Assembly (NCBI GenBank): GCA_018267585.1
Contig: JAFDYE010000535.1
Span: 1 to 43,914, forward strand
Direction of reading: 5' to 3'
DNA from: Bacteroidota bacterium
Lineage (GTDB): Bacteria > Bacteroidota > Bacteroidia > Chitinophagales > Chitinophagaceae
DNA length: 43,914 bases
Under the pieces are notes generated by a model. It saw only the letters and a list, made by a program, of their open reading frames with translations. It was not told the DNA's origin and made no database searches. The translations under genes were made by a program, and so were the position numbers. How positions within the stretch are numbered: the stretch's first letter is position 1; each line of letters begins with the position of its first letter. Below are positions 33,939-41,972 of this stretch, in pieces.

Positions 33939-33974
33939 ATGACGAAGGTCATTTATGGCGCGAACATTCGTCAT
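33939..33974. promoter_or_regulatory. Inverted repeat ATGACGAA...TTCGTCAT between flavodoxin and Crp/Fnr genes
   Basis: ATGACGAA (33939-33946) and TTCGTCAT (33967-33974) are perfect inverse repeats 28 bp apart centre to centre, and GTCAT at 33948-33952 adds a third half-site facing the first arm. The position, inside a divergent promoter region, suggests an operator for the Crp/Fnr-family protein. Confidence 0.4.
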
Positions 33975-33991
33975 ATTCCCTGCTACCGATT

Positions 33992-33999
33992 TAATTTTG
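33992..33999 (+). promoter_or_regulatory. Bacteroidota-type -7 promoter element (TAATTTTG)
   Basis: TAATTTTG matches TAnnTTTG exactly and lies 17 bp after the inverted repeat at 33939-33974. It would give a leader of about 115 bases before the Crp/Fnr ATG at 34123. No -33 TTTG was found at the right spacing. Confidence 0.35.
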
Positions 34000-34122
34000 G
34001 CGACTGGCCCCTATCCACGAACTTTAGGCCCCGGATATGAAAGATCAGGAAAATTCCCATCTCAGCGACCACCTTGCCAACGAGCGGACGTTCCTTGCCT
34101 GACAGATCCGCAAACAGCAACC

Positions 34123-34689
34123 ATGTATGAAGCACTAATAAAAAACCTGCAGCGCTACGTTGCGGTATCCGCGGATGAGGCGGCGACGATCCGGGCATTG
34201 TTCACTTACCGGAAGTATAGGAAGCGGCAGTTCATTATACAGGAAGGCGACGTCGTGCGTTACGAATCCTATGTCCTCCGGGGGCTTTCCAGGATCTATG
34301 AGGTGGACCCAAAAGGAAAAGAGCACATCATACAGTTCGGGCCGGAGGACTGGTGGGTCGGAGACCTCTACAGCTTTCTCACGGAAACGCCCTCGCGATA
34401 CGCCATCGACTGCCTGGAAGACACAGAGCTATTACAGATATCCCGCCCCGATCTCGAACGGCTGTATGCACAAGTGCCTTCTATGGAACGCTGTTTCCGG
34501 ATCATGATCCAGAACGCCTTTATCGCCGCGACCCAACGGGTGTCCGCGAACCTGACTCGAACGGCCGGGCAGCGCTATGAAGACTTCCTGTCCCGGTACC
34601 CCGATATTGGCCGGCGGGTGCCGGACCATCAGATCGCATCCTATCTCGGCATAACGCCCCAAAGCCTCAGCAGGATCCGCGCACGTTAA
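34123..34689 (+). CDS. Crp/Fnr family transcriptional regulator
   Basis: The ATG at 34123 (MYEALIKNLQRYVAVSADE) starts a 188-residue protein; the frame stays open upstream to 33955 but the extra 56 residues look non-coding. The cNMP-binding fold is visible (RKRQFIIQEGDVVRYESYVLRG, FGPEDWWVGDLYSFL), and the C terminus has the HTH (PDHQIASYLGITPQSLSRIRAR), where the protein ends. It lacks Fnr-type iron-sulfur cysteines. Members of this Bacteroidota subgroup often regulate the neighbouring gene, here DoxX, 109 bp downstream. Its stop codon falls within one of the CGTTAACCT repeats. Confidence 0.94.
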   Translation: MYEALIKNLQRYVAVSADEAATIRALFTYRKYRKRQFIIQEGDVVRYESYVLRGLSRIYEVDPKGKEHIIQFGPEDWWVGDLYSFLTETPSRYAIDCLEDTELLQISRPDLERLYAQVPSMERCFRIMIQNAFIAATQRVSANLTRTAGQRYEDFLSRYPDIGRRVPDHQIASYLGITPQSLSRIRAR

Positions 34690-34723
34690 CCTCAGAATCC
34701 ACGCGCGTTAACCTATGGTAACG
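34684..34723 (+). promoter_or_regulatory. CGTTAACCT direct repeats with inverted half-site upstream of doxX
   Basis: CGTTAACCT occurs at 34684-34692 and 34706-34714, 22 bp apart (two helical turns), and GGTAACG at 34717-34723 is an inverted version. The first copy includes the regulator's stop codon. The arrangement looks like a tandem operator for the DoxX gene. Confidence 0.45.
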
Positions 34724-34798
34724 TCCTTATTTATCCTTTGTGATTGGTCGCCCTTTGTCCCTGGCTGAATTTTGCTTCCAACAAAATTTGCTTGGAAC

Positions 34799-35245
34799 AT
34801 GAAGCTTCCCGTCATTCGAACGAACAACGACTACGCCCTTTTCTTTCTCCGCCTCGCACTGGCCGTTGTCATCTTCCCCCACGGAGCCCAAAAGCTGCTG
34901 GGCTGGTTTGGTGGTTACGGCTTTACCGGAACAATGATCTATTTTACGCAAACCAGGGAGATGCCCTGGCTGGTTGGCATTCTGGTCATCCTGATCGAGT
35001 TCTTCGTTCCACTGGCGCTCCTGGCCGGACTGGCCACGCGCTTTTGCAGCGCGGCGCTGGCGGGCGTGATGACCGGCATCATCCTCACCACTTTCAGGAC
35101 CCATTTTTTTATGGATTGGTTCGGCACTCAGCACACAGAAGGCTATGAGTACTTCCTGCTGACCATTGGAATGTCGGTGGCGCTGGTGCTGGCGGGCCCG
35201 GGCCGCCTTTCACTGGATGCCCGGTTGTCACAACAGCGGAATTAG
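34799..35245 (+). CDS. DoxX family membrane protein
   Basis: The ATG at 34799 (MKLPVIRTNNDY) gives 148 residues; the TTG nine codons before is less likely. Four membrane segments are seen (LFFLRLALAVVIFPHGAQKLL, LVGILVILIEFFVPLALLAGL, AALAGVMTGIILTTF, EYFLLTIGMSVALVLAG). PHGAQKLLGWFGG and the acidic IEFFVPL are typical of DoxX/DoxD-like proteins, linked to thiol or sulfur redox at the membrane in other bacteria. It converges on the SDR gene with a 2 bp gap. Confidence 0.93.
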   Translation: MKLPVIRTNNDYALFFLRLALAVVIFPHGAQKLLGWFGGYGFTGTMIYFTQTREMPWLVGILVILIEFFVPLALLAGLATRFCSAALAGVMTGIILTTFRTHFFMDWFGTQHTEGYEYFLLTIGMSVALVLAGPGRLSLDARLSQQRN

Positions 35246-35247
35246 CA

Positions 35248-35961
35248 TCACGCAACAAAAGCTGCATTCTGACGCTCCATCGCCTTAACGGCGCCGCTGC
35301 GCCAGCTCTCGGCCATCGAAGCCGACATGGGGTCGGGAAAGATATCCTCTTCACCGCGCTCCACTCCGTCGAAAATTCCGCCGGCAACCAGCTGCGGCGA
35401 TGACTTGGGTATCTCGAAACCTTTGGTCATATCGGTATCTGTAGGCCCGGTAAGTACGGCGTGTACATTTACGCCCCGGCCGGCAAGGTAGGCCCGGAAC
35501 GCCTGGGTCAGCGAGAAAGCGGCCGCTTTTGAGATCGAATAGGAGGCGATGAGCGGCAGCGATGCGAGCGCCGTTACCGACAGCACGTTGACGATCGCTC
35601 CCCGTGACTCTGTCAGCGAAGGCAGGAATGCCTTGATCAGACTATAAGGTCCAAAGAAGTTGACGGCGAGATGGCGTTCGATCATCTCGCGGTCGCCAAG
35701 GTCATCGTACAACGCTATACCGGCATTGTTGATCAGGATGTCGAGATGCCCGACCGCCCCCACGGCCTTTTCCACCTGGGCTGCATCAGTCACGTCCAGC
35801 ATCAGCGGCACGACGCGGGGATCAGGATGCGTCAGCGACGTACGGGTTCCCGCATATATTTTTTTTGCGCCTCTTTTCAGCGCTTCTTCCACGAGCGCAC
35901 GCCCAATGCCGCGATTGGCGCCGGTCACGAGGATGACTTTGTCGGTTAGCTGCATATTCAT
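35248..35961 (-). CDS. SDR family NAD(P)-dependent oxidoreductase
   Basis: The ATG at 35961 (MNMQLTDKVILVTGANRGIG) gives 237 residues, the usual classical SDR length. The nucleotide motif TGANRGIG, NNAG and the catalytic SVTA...YSISK are all present, so it should be active. The tail has the DIFPDPMS segment common in this subgroup. Substrate unknown. The 33 residues further upstream in the open frame are not needed for the fold. Confidence 0.94.
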   Translation of the reverse strand: MNMQLTDKVILVTGANRGIGRALVEEALKRGAKKIYAGTRTSLTHPDPRVVPLMLDVTDAAQVEKAVGAVGHLDILINNAGIALYDDLGDREMIERHLAVNFFGPYSLIKAFLPSLTESRGAIVNVLSVTALASLPLIASYSISKAAAFSLTQAFRAYLAGRGVNVHAVLTGPTDTDMTKGFEIPKSSPQLVAGGIFDGVERGEEDIFPDPMSASMAESWRSGAVKAMERQNAAFVA

Positions 35962-36090
35962 TGCTTTAATTTTAAAGCAAGTTACTGTCGATAAATATAG
36001 CTTAAGGGTAGTAAAATGGACATTCTGACGGGGCCATTTGGACAATCCGGCCAGGCACAAAATGGAGGGGTGACAAGAAAATTGAAAGGG

Positions 36091-36269
36091 TCAATAAATG
36101 GAGATGGATGCAATGGTCGCCTCGGGCCGTATGTTTGGTCAGGCTGTCTCCCAGCTGAAGTTTTCCGATGGCAGTTGAAGTGATCAGCGACGCGTCGGAC
36201 CCCTGTTCCCTTTTATTTGGTCCTGCACGCAAATGCAAGAAAAGCAAAGATTAGTACGGAGATTTTCAT
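36091..36269 (-). pseudogene. Decayed lipoprotein gene (5' fragment, two frameshifts)
   Basis: From the ATG at 36269 the minus strand encodes a lipoprotein-like signal peptide, MKISVLIFAFLAFACRTK, and then a stop. A second frame continues with EQGSDASLITSTAIGKLQLGDSLTK, and a third with NIRPEATIASISIY and a stop at 36091. IGKLQLGDSL is a pattern I would expect near the start of small secreted Bacteroidota proteins. Three coherent pieces in three frames point to a degraded gene. The family cannot be named. Confidence 0.45.
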
Positions 36270-36316
36270 TTTTAAAAATAATCAATAATATTGTCCCGCC
36301 AAACCACATCACTTCA

Positions 36317-36439
36317 ATGAGCCCCTGAAAGGGGCTCATCCAGGGACGAGCATAGCGAAGTCCCCGAAGGAGTGACCCAACAGTGTTGGGGCAGGAAGTT
36401 CACAGACATTAGCGCTTTGCCGAAGAGGCGCTAATTTTT
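36317..36439 (+). ncRNA. Hairpin-rich intergenic element upstream of ECF sigma gene (possible RNA or REP-like repeat)
   Basis: Four successive stem-loops occur in 123 bp without a coding frame: ATGAGCCCCT/AGGGGCTCAT (36317-36339, 10 bp, 3-base loop), GGGAC/GTCCC (36343-36364), CCCAAC/GTTGGG (36376-36390) and ATTAGCGC/GCGCTAAT (36408-36435) followed by TTTTT. The last is a plausible terminator, 42 bp before the sigma-factor ATG. It could be a small RNA, a transcription attenuator, or a dispersed repeat. I know no Rfam family that it matches. Confidence 0.4.
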
Positions 36440-36481
36440 GGAAGCGCGCATCTTCGGTACATAATTATACCTTTTTACCAC

Positions 36482-37066
36482 ATGAGTCCTGAAGAAGACC
36501 AGATATGGAGATCCATACAAAGAAAAGACGGGGAAGCATTTGAAAAGTTTTACAAGGACCACTACAAATTCTTTCTGCTGGCGGCCTGTAAATACCTCGG
36601 GGACGTTCCTCAGGCGCAGGAGGTCGTCAATGACGTATTCGTCAGAGTCTGGCAGGACGCGGACAGGATCGATATCCAGTCCTCTCTGAAATCATATGTC
36701 TACAGGGCAGTCGTGAACAGGTGTCTTAACGAGCTGGATAAGAATAAAAGGGACCGGCAGCATTTTCAGGAGCTCAAACACCGGCCCGAAGGAACGACCG
36801 AGTGGAAGGAGATGGAAGACAACGAGCTGAAGATCCGGCTTTACAGGGCGATCGACGAGCTGCCGGAACAGTGCCGTAAGGTATTCCGGATGAGCCGTTT
36901 TGAAGAGATGAAACAGCAGGAGATCGCCGATCGCCTGGGAATCTCCATCAAAACCGTTAAAAATCATATAACACACGCGCTGCAGCAGCTAAACAAGGTC
37001 CTCGACGAATGGAACACCCTGCCGGTGCTGCTGGCGATCCTAAAATATTTTTTGGGGAAGCACTAG
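36482..37066 (+). CDS. ECF-type RNA polymerase sigma factor (TonB receptor-linked)
   Basis: A 194-residue sigma factor. Region 2 (AFEKFYKDHYKFFLLAACKYLGD, AQEVVNDVFVRVWQDADRI) and region 4 (LPEQCRKVFRMSRFEEMKQQEIADRLGISIKTVKNHI) are complete. It is followed after 37 bp by its FecR and then by a TonB receptor bearing an STN domain, so this is a full cell-surface signalling set. It is preceded by the hairpin-rich element, which may set its expression level. Confidence 0.95.
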   Translation: MSPEEDQIWRSIQRKDGEAFEKFYKDHYKFFLLAACKYLGDVPQAQEVVNDVFVRVWQDADRIDIQSSLKSYVYRAVVNRCLNELDKNKRDRQHFQELKHRPEGTTEWKEMEDNELKIRLYRAIDELPEQCRKVFRMSRFEEMKQQEIADRLGISIKTVKNHITHALQQLNKVLDEWNTLPVLLAILKYFLGKH

Positions 37067-37103
37067 GTCCCTTCATTCTTTTTTTTGTCATATACTTGAA
37101 ATT

Positions 37104-38099
37104 ATGGATTCTCAGTCTACCCATACATATGATGATCTCCCCTGGCAATTGATCGTGCCGGCGCTTCAGGGCGAACTCTCGCCCGAGGAAAGCGGTCGGT
37201 TCGAAGAATGGCTGGCGGCTTCCCCTGCTAACCGTGCAACGTATCAGCGGCTGCTCGATATCTGGCAGGAAGGGATAGCCGATTATACCATTTATGAAAA
37301 GGCGGACGAGAAAGAGGGCTGGGAAGCTCTTCGGGGGCGACTCGACGAAGGTCGTATTGTGGCCGGCAATTTTAGAAGACGCTCTACCCTTGCAAGACGC
37401 CTGGCCGTGGCCGCAGCGCTGGTGCTGGTCGCCGGCGGCGCCGCTTTCTGGTACCTTTCGGGTAAAGGGGAAGCCCTCCGGTATGAGACCGCCATGGGCG
37501 AACAGAGGACCGTCGCTCTTCCGGACGGCTCGACCATCGTCCTGCAACAACAGACCCGTCTTCGGCTCGCCGATGACTATAACAAGAATACCCGCACGAT
37601 CGTCCTGCTTGGCGGAGAAGCTTCTTTCGACGTCTCACACCAGCAGCAGCTACCCTTCGTGGTCGACATGGATGCTGCCAGTATCAAAGACATCGGGACC
37701 AGCTTTACGATCGCAAAAACGACGGACAGCATAAAAGTCACAGTATCCAGCGGAAAGATCGCCTTTACCAAAAAAGAGACAGGAGAGACCCGCGAGCTGA
37801 CGGCCGGCGGCTCGATCTGTCTGTACACTTCCGCGGCCCGTCATGGCGAAATAACCGCGACAGACCCCTTGCGATTCGACAATGCGCCCCTGTCGAAGGT
37901 AGTAGCAGCGCTCGAAAAACAGTTCGGTAAGAAGATCCAGCTTGGAGATCCTGCCCTTGCCCAGAAAAGACTGACGGTCCACCTGGACGGCGAGTCTTTG
38001 GAAGACGCCATAAAAACCGTTTGTGCCTCTCTTCAGCTCGACTATGACGCGGTCGAAACTGGCTACATTCTGAAGAAAAAAGACGACAAGATAAAATAA
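37104..38099 (+). CDS. FecR family anti-sigma factor
   Basis: A 331-residue protein. The N-terminal cytoplasmic helix-rich part (LTPEEGRFEEWLAASP-like sequence SPEESGRFEEWLAA), membrane helix near 93-112 (LAVAAALVLVAGGAAFWYL), FecR domain (MGEQRTVALPDGSTIVLQQQTRLRL, GGEASFDVSHQQQLPFVVD) and C-terminal DUF4974 (APLSKVVAALEKQFGKKIQL) are in the usual order. It should anchor the ECF sigma factor at the inner membrane and release it on a signal from the receptor's STN domain. Confidence 0.94.
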   Translation: MDSQSTHTYDDLPWQLIVPALQGELSPEESGRFEEWLAASPANRATYQRLLDIWQEGIADYTIYEKADEKEGWEALRGRLDEGRIVAGNFRRRSTLARRLAVAAALVLVAGGAAFWYLSGKGEALRYETAMGEQRTVALPDGSTIVLQQQTRLRLADDYNKNTRTIVLLGGEASFDVSHQQQLPFVVDMDAASIKDIGTSFTIAKTTDSIKVTVSSGKIAFTKKETGETRELTAGGSICLYTSAARHGEITATDPLRFDNAPLSKVVAALEKQFGKKIQLGDPALAQKRLTVHLDGESLEDAIKTVCASLQLDYDAVETGYILKKKDDKIK

Positions 38100-38164
38100 C
38101 CATTTATATATAATAAGCTCTATCTTACAGACGTTTACGCCGCGTCGGCGAATGTGAACGTCTC

Positions 38165-40948
38165 ATGGAAAACTACCGGACAGCTGCCTTCTTTAACCTG
38201 TGGCCTCGTGTTGCCATTGCCTTGCTGATCTTTTTGACAGCGCTGGTCGATCGGGCCTTTGCGCAGCAAAAGACAGACTCCCTTATCACAGTAACGCTCA
38301 AAGACAGGTCTTTCAGAGAAGCGCTCTCGATCATCGAATCCCGAACTCATTTTAAGTTTGCTTACAGCACCGAGCTCGCAGCCGGGCAAAAGAATATCTC
38401 CATAACGGCGGTCCAGATGCCGCCCTCAGCGTTTTTACATACACTATTTGAAGGAACTGCCATCACCTGGCAGATCATCGGCGACCAGGTCGTGCTGCAA
38501 GGCCCCGTGCCGCCATCCAGCATCACCCTCAGCGGGTATATCAGAGACGCCCATACGGGTGAATTGCTCATCGGCGCCAGTGTTTACCTACCCCGTGCAA
38601 AAACAGGCGTCCTCTCCAACAGCTATGGCTTTTATTCCCTTACCGCCCCACCCGCCGATACGCTGGACCTGGAAATCTCATACGTAGGGTACAAAAATCT
38701 GTCCCGCCGGATAACGAATTTTGGTGACTTTGATCCCGCGCAGTCCTTTCGGATGGAACACAACGACGACGAGGAAAAGATCAATCAAACGATGGTGTTC
38801 AAAGACAAGCGCGAAGACAACGTGAAAAAGAACCAGGCCGCGCGCATCGACCTTTCAACGGATATGATCGCTGCGGCCCCTTCTGCCGGCGGTGGCGGCG
38901 ATCTGATCGGCTCGGTGGAAATGCTGCCGGGTGTCCAGGCAGGCATCGACGGATCGCCTGGCTATTTTGTCCGGGGCGGCAACGCCGGTCAGAACCTGAT
39001 ACTGCTGGACGACGCCACGCTGTACAACCCAAGCCATACCTTCGGTCTCGTGGGTATCTTTAATCCGCCGACCGTGAAATACGCCACGCTGATGAAAGGC
39101 GGATTCCCTGCCTCTTACGGGGACCACGTCAGCTCGGTGCTGGACGTCGCAATGAAGGACGGCAGCAACCAGCAAACCGGTGGAAGCGTGCAGCTGGGAA
39201 CCGTGTCTTCCGGGGCGACGCTATACGGTCCGCTGCAAACCGGGAAGTCTTCCTACCTCGTCTCTGCCCGCCGAAGCACCACCGATATCGTACTCAAGCC
39301 CCTTCTGGACAGCAACTATTTCAGCAAATACTATTTTTACGATGTCAATGCCAAGCTGAACTTTCAGCTGTCGGCAAAGGACCGCCTGCTGCTCAGCTTT
39401 TATAGCGGAAGGGACAACAACACCTATGCAAGCGACAGCGCAAAGCTCGACGGCATCGACTACTCCATGCACTACGGCAATACCGGCGCGACGGTTCGGT
39501 GGAATCACCAGTATTCCGGAAAGCTGTTCGGACACTCTTCCGTCGAGTACAACAAATACCACCAGTTCCTGTCGGCGACCCAGTATGGATTTTTCGCGCA
39601 GCTCTATTCCGGCATCACCGACGTCAACGCACGGACGGCGCTCGACTGGTATCTCTCTCCGGCTCACAAGCTGAGCATCGGGGCCGACTATCTACACCAG
39701 ACGCTATACCCGGCCTCCCTGTCGGGTCAGGTGCCCCCGCCTGATTCAGCATCGCAGACCATCGTTCCGTCAGGCATACCCCCCAAAACGTCTAATCGGA
39801 TAGCCGTGTACGTAAGTGACGAGATAAAACTCGGCCAGCGGTGGCAGGTTTATGTGGGATTGCGGGCGCCCTATTTCTACAAGCCCGATGCCAAATATTT
39901 CTCTCTCGAGCCGCGGCTGTCGCTGCTCTATATGGTAGACCCCTCGACCAGCGTAAAGTTCTCCTATACCAATATGCACCAGTATATTCACCTGGTGCAG
40001 AGCTATAATGCCTCCTTTCCGGCGGAGATATGGATCGGCAGCAGCAGTGCCGTCCGGCCCCAATACTCCAACGAGTATACGGCAGGGCTATTCAGGAACT
40101 TTTCACAGAACGTCTTTCAAACCAGCCTCGAGTTCTATTACAAACAAATGGGCAACCAGCTGCTGTTCGGAGGCAGAGACTCGACCGCAATCGACAATAC
40201 GATCGAACAAAAGCTGATCTTCGGGAAGGGATGGAGCTATGGCGCGGAGCTCTTCCTCCGCAAGAACAGGGGCAAATGGACCGGCTGGCTTGCCTATACG
40301 CTGGCTTACGCCTGGCAGCAGTTCGACTCTCTCAACCAGGGCCAGAGCTTTCCTTTCGCGTACGACAGAAGACATATGCTGGATATCTCACTGGCCTATA
40401 ACATCTCATCGCACTGGAAGGTGGGGGCAAATTTTCTTTTGGCCAGCGGCCGGGCCTTCTCGCTGAGCCCCGATTCCTCTTATATCCTCAATCCTGGTCC
40501 GGGGCGAAATCCGCTGTATGACAATCCCGGAAGAGCGGTGGGCAGAAACAATGGAAATGCCGGCGGTAATGGCAACGGAAACGGCAATGGGAATGGCAAC
40601 GGGAACGGCAATGGGAATGGAAATAACGGCAATGGCAACGGCCCGGGCAGCAACAATGGCAACGCCTACGGGCGCGATCGGCTCATCGGCTCCTGGGATG
40701 TCGTCGCCAACAACTACCGGCTGAGCCCCTATGACCGGCTCGACGTCAATGTGCGCTACACAAAAAGCAGGACCCTCGGGAAAAGGACGCTCGAGACGGA
40801 ATGGATACTCTCTCTGTACAATGTCTACGCCCGGTCAAATAACTCCTTTGTTTACAGGACGATCGATCCGGCTACCCGAAAAGTCGTAGCCAAAGAGCTG
40901 CCTCTTATCCCTGTCATCCCCAGCATTACGTATAGTCTCAAATTTTAA
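38165..40948 (+). CDS. TonB-dependent receptor with STN domain and Gly-Asn repeat loop
   Basis: A 927-residue outer-membrane receptor. A signal peptide (to about AFAQ) precedes an STN domain (about 40-105), a carboxypeptidase-D-like domain (about 115-200, GYIRDAHTGELLIGASVYL), the plug (about 225-335, PGYFVRGGNAGQNLILLDDATLYNPSHTFG) and the barrel ending SITYSLKF. A poly(Gly-Asn) tract encoded at 40565-40642 sits between late barrel strands and would be on the cell surface. No SusD partner follows, so it is not a typical glycan importer. It starts 65 bp after FecR. Confidence 0.94.
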   Translation: MENYRTAAFFNLWPRVAIALLIFLTALVDRAFAQQKTDSLITVTLKDRSFREALSIIESRTHFKFAYSTELAAGQKNISITAVQMPPSAFLHTLFEGTAITWQIIGDQVVLQGPVPPSSITLSGYIRDAHTGELLIGASVYLPRAKTGVLSNSYGFYSLTAPPADTLDLEISYVGYKNLSRRITNFGDFDPAQSFRMEHNDDEEKINQTMVFKDKREDNVKKNQAARIDLSTDMIAAAPSAGGGGDLIGSVEMLPGVQAGIDGSPGYFVRGGNAGQNLILLDDATLYNPSHTFGLVGIFNPPTVKYATLMKGGFPASYGDHVSSVLDVAMKDGSNQQTGGSVQLGTVSSGATLYGPLQTGKSSYLVSARRSTTDIVLKPLLDSNYFSKYYFYDVNAKLNFQLSAKDRLLLSFYSGRDNNTYASDSAKLDGIDYSMHYGNTGATVRWNHQYSGKLFGHSSVEYNKYHQFLSATQYGFFAQLYSGITDVNARTALDWYLSPAHKLSIGADYLHQTLYPASLSGQVPPPDSASQTIVPSGIPPKTSNRIAVYVSDEIKLGQRWQVYVGLRAPYFYKPDAKYFSLEPRLSLLYMVDPSTSVKFSYTNMHQYIHLVQSYNASFPAEIWIGSSSAVRPQYSNEYTAGLFRNFSQNVFQTSLEFYYKQMGNQLLFGGRDSTAIDNTIEQKLIFGKGWSYGAELFLRKNRGKWTGWLAYTLAYAWQQFDSLNQGQSFPFAYDRRHMLDISLAYNISSHWKVGANFLLASGRAFSLSPDSSYILNPGPGRNPLYDNPGRAVGRNNGNAGGNGNGNGNGNGNGNGNGNGNNGNGNGPGSNNGNAYGRDRLIGSWDVVANNYRLSPYDRLDVNVRYTKSRTLGKRTLETEWILSLYNVYARSNNSFVYRTIDPATRKVVAKELPLIPVIPSITYSLKF
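40565..40642 (+). repeat. Gly-Asn coding repeat in TonB receptor
   Basis: Six-base units GG(C/A/T)AA(T/C) repeat about 13 times and encode alternating Gly and Asn. Third-position variation shows some age, but long identical stretches remain, so length could vary by slippage. In the barrel topology this is an extracellular loop. Confidence 0.85.
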
Positions 40949-41046
40949 TGTAATTGGTAAAAAAATGCTCCCGGGCACTAGGACCAGGAAGCCTTTTTCC
41001 TGTCTTTAAGGGGAAGACCGGTATCACCGGGTAAATTTCATACTCA

Positions 41047-41856
41047 ATGAAAAAACCAGACATGAAAAGGATCAGCTTATTTCTTGTTTCCCTGACCGCA
41101 GGCCTCTTTTTATTCATCTCTTGCAATAAAAGCAGCAATAGCAGTGGCACCGGCCACCTCGAAGTACGTCTGACGGATGATCCTTCACCGTATGACGCAG
41201 TATATATCGATGTTCAAAAAGTAGAGGTCAATGTATCCTCCGACACCGGGACCAGCTCTGGATGGCAGACGCTGCCCCTGCTTCGTCCGGGAGTCTATAA
41301 CCTGCTCGACTTCAGGAATGGCATCGACACGGTGCTGGCATCGACGGATCTCCCCGCAGGCAAGATCTCCCAGATGCGGCTGGTCCTCGGCAGCAACAAC
41401 TCGGTTGTGATCAATGGCAAGTCCTACGCGATGAAAACGCCTTCCGCACAACAATCAGGTCTGAAATTCAATATTCATGCAACGCTGACCAGCGGTATCG
41501 TCTACCGTTTGTGGATCGACTTTGACGCAAATCGTTCGATCGTGACGACCGGCAGCGGCAACTATATTCTGAAACCCGTGATCCGGACCTACGCCGAAGC
41601 AATCGGAGGCAGCATCAAGGGATATGCCCTCCCGGGAGTAGCAAAACCGCAGGTATGGGCCGTACAGGGTACGGACAGCCTTCTGGCATTGCCCGACTCA
41701 GCAACCGGTTATTACTTCTTCGGTGGCGTCAACGCGGGGTCCTGGAACCTTACGTTCCACGCACAGGACACCACATATAAGGACACTGCTTACTCCGTAA
41801 CGGTAGCAACGGGAGTAGTGACCGACGCAGGCAAAGTGAATTTGGAGAAGAAATAG
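41047..41856 (+). CDS. DUF4382 domain lipoprotein
   Basis: A 269-residue protein with signal and lipobox LFISC (Cys25) followed by NKSSN. Residues 35-175 match DUF4382 (GHLEVRLTDDPSPYDAVYIDVQKVEVNV, LLDFRNGIDTVLASTDLPAGKISQMRLVLG), a beta-sandwich found in exported Bacteroidota proteins. The C-terminal part (GSIKGYALPG, VNAGSWNLTFHAQD) resembles a carboxypeptidase-like regulatory domain. Function unknown. A second in-frame ATG at 41062 would still leave a signal peptide. It lies 98 bp after the TonB receptor, probably under the same control. Confidence 0.9.
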   Translation: MKKPDMKRISLFLVSLTAGLFLFISCNKSSNSSGTGHLEVRLTDDPSPYDAVYIDVQKVEVNVSSDTGTSSGWQTLPLLRPGVYNLLDFRNGIDTVLASTDLPAGKISQMRLVLGSNNSVVINGKSYAMKTPSAQQSGLKFNIHATLTSGIVYRLWIDFDANRSIVTTGSGNYILKPVIRTYAEAIGGSIKGYALPGVAKPQVWAVQGTDSLLALPDSATGYYFFGGVNAGSWNLTFHAQDTTYKDTAYSVTVATGVVTDAGKVNLEKK

Positions 41857-41881
41857 AACACCCGTGAAAACATGGCTGATT

Positions 41882-41910
41882 CGGGCGTGAGAAGTCTACT
41901 TCTTCGCCCG
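41882..41910 (+). terminator. Two-part hairpin after the DUF4382 gene
   Basis: CGGGCG (41882-41887) pairs with CGCCCG (41905-41910), and inside it AGAAGT pairs with ACTTCT around a CT loop, giving a 12-bp interrupted stem. It sits 25 bp after the stop codon. No strong T-tract follows, so it may be a weak terminator or an mRNA-stabilising end. Confidence 0.45.
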
Positions 41911-41934
41911 GATCGGTCATTATAGAATATCCGT

Positions 41935-41955
41935 ACGATCCGTTCAACGGATCGT
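41935..41955 (+). promoter_or_regulatory. Palindrome ACGATCCG-TTCAA-CGGATCGT upstream of the adhesin gene
   Basis: A perfect 8-bp inverted repeat with a 5-base centre, 17 bp before the ATG at 41973. It could be an operator or a leader hairpin controlling translation of the large exported protein. Confidence 0.4.
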
Positions 41956-41972
41956 TAATCAAATCCGATGCT

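Noticed and set aside
36273-36303. TTTG and TATTTTTA separated by 19 bp on the minus strand, resembling a full Bacteroidota promoter
   Set aside because: It would place the transcription start on the ATG of a degraded gene, and the second element has one mismatch, in a very A/T-rich stretch.
40565-40642. Short tandem repeat as a possible origin or CRISPR element
   Set aside because: It is a hexamer repeat within a coding frame and gives a Gly-Asn loop, with no DnaA-box cluster or spacer structure nearby.
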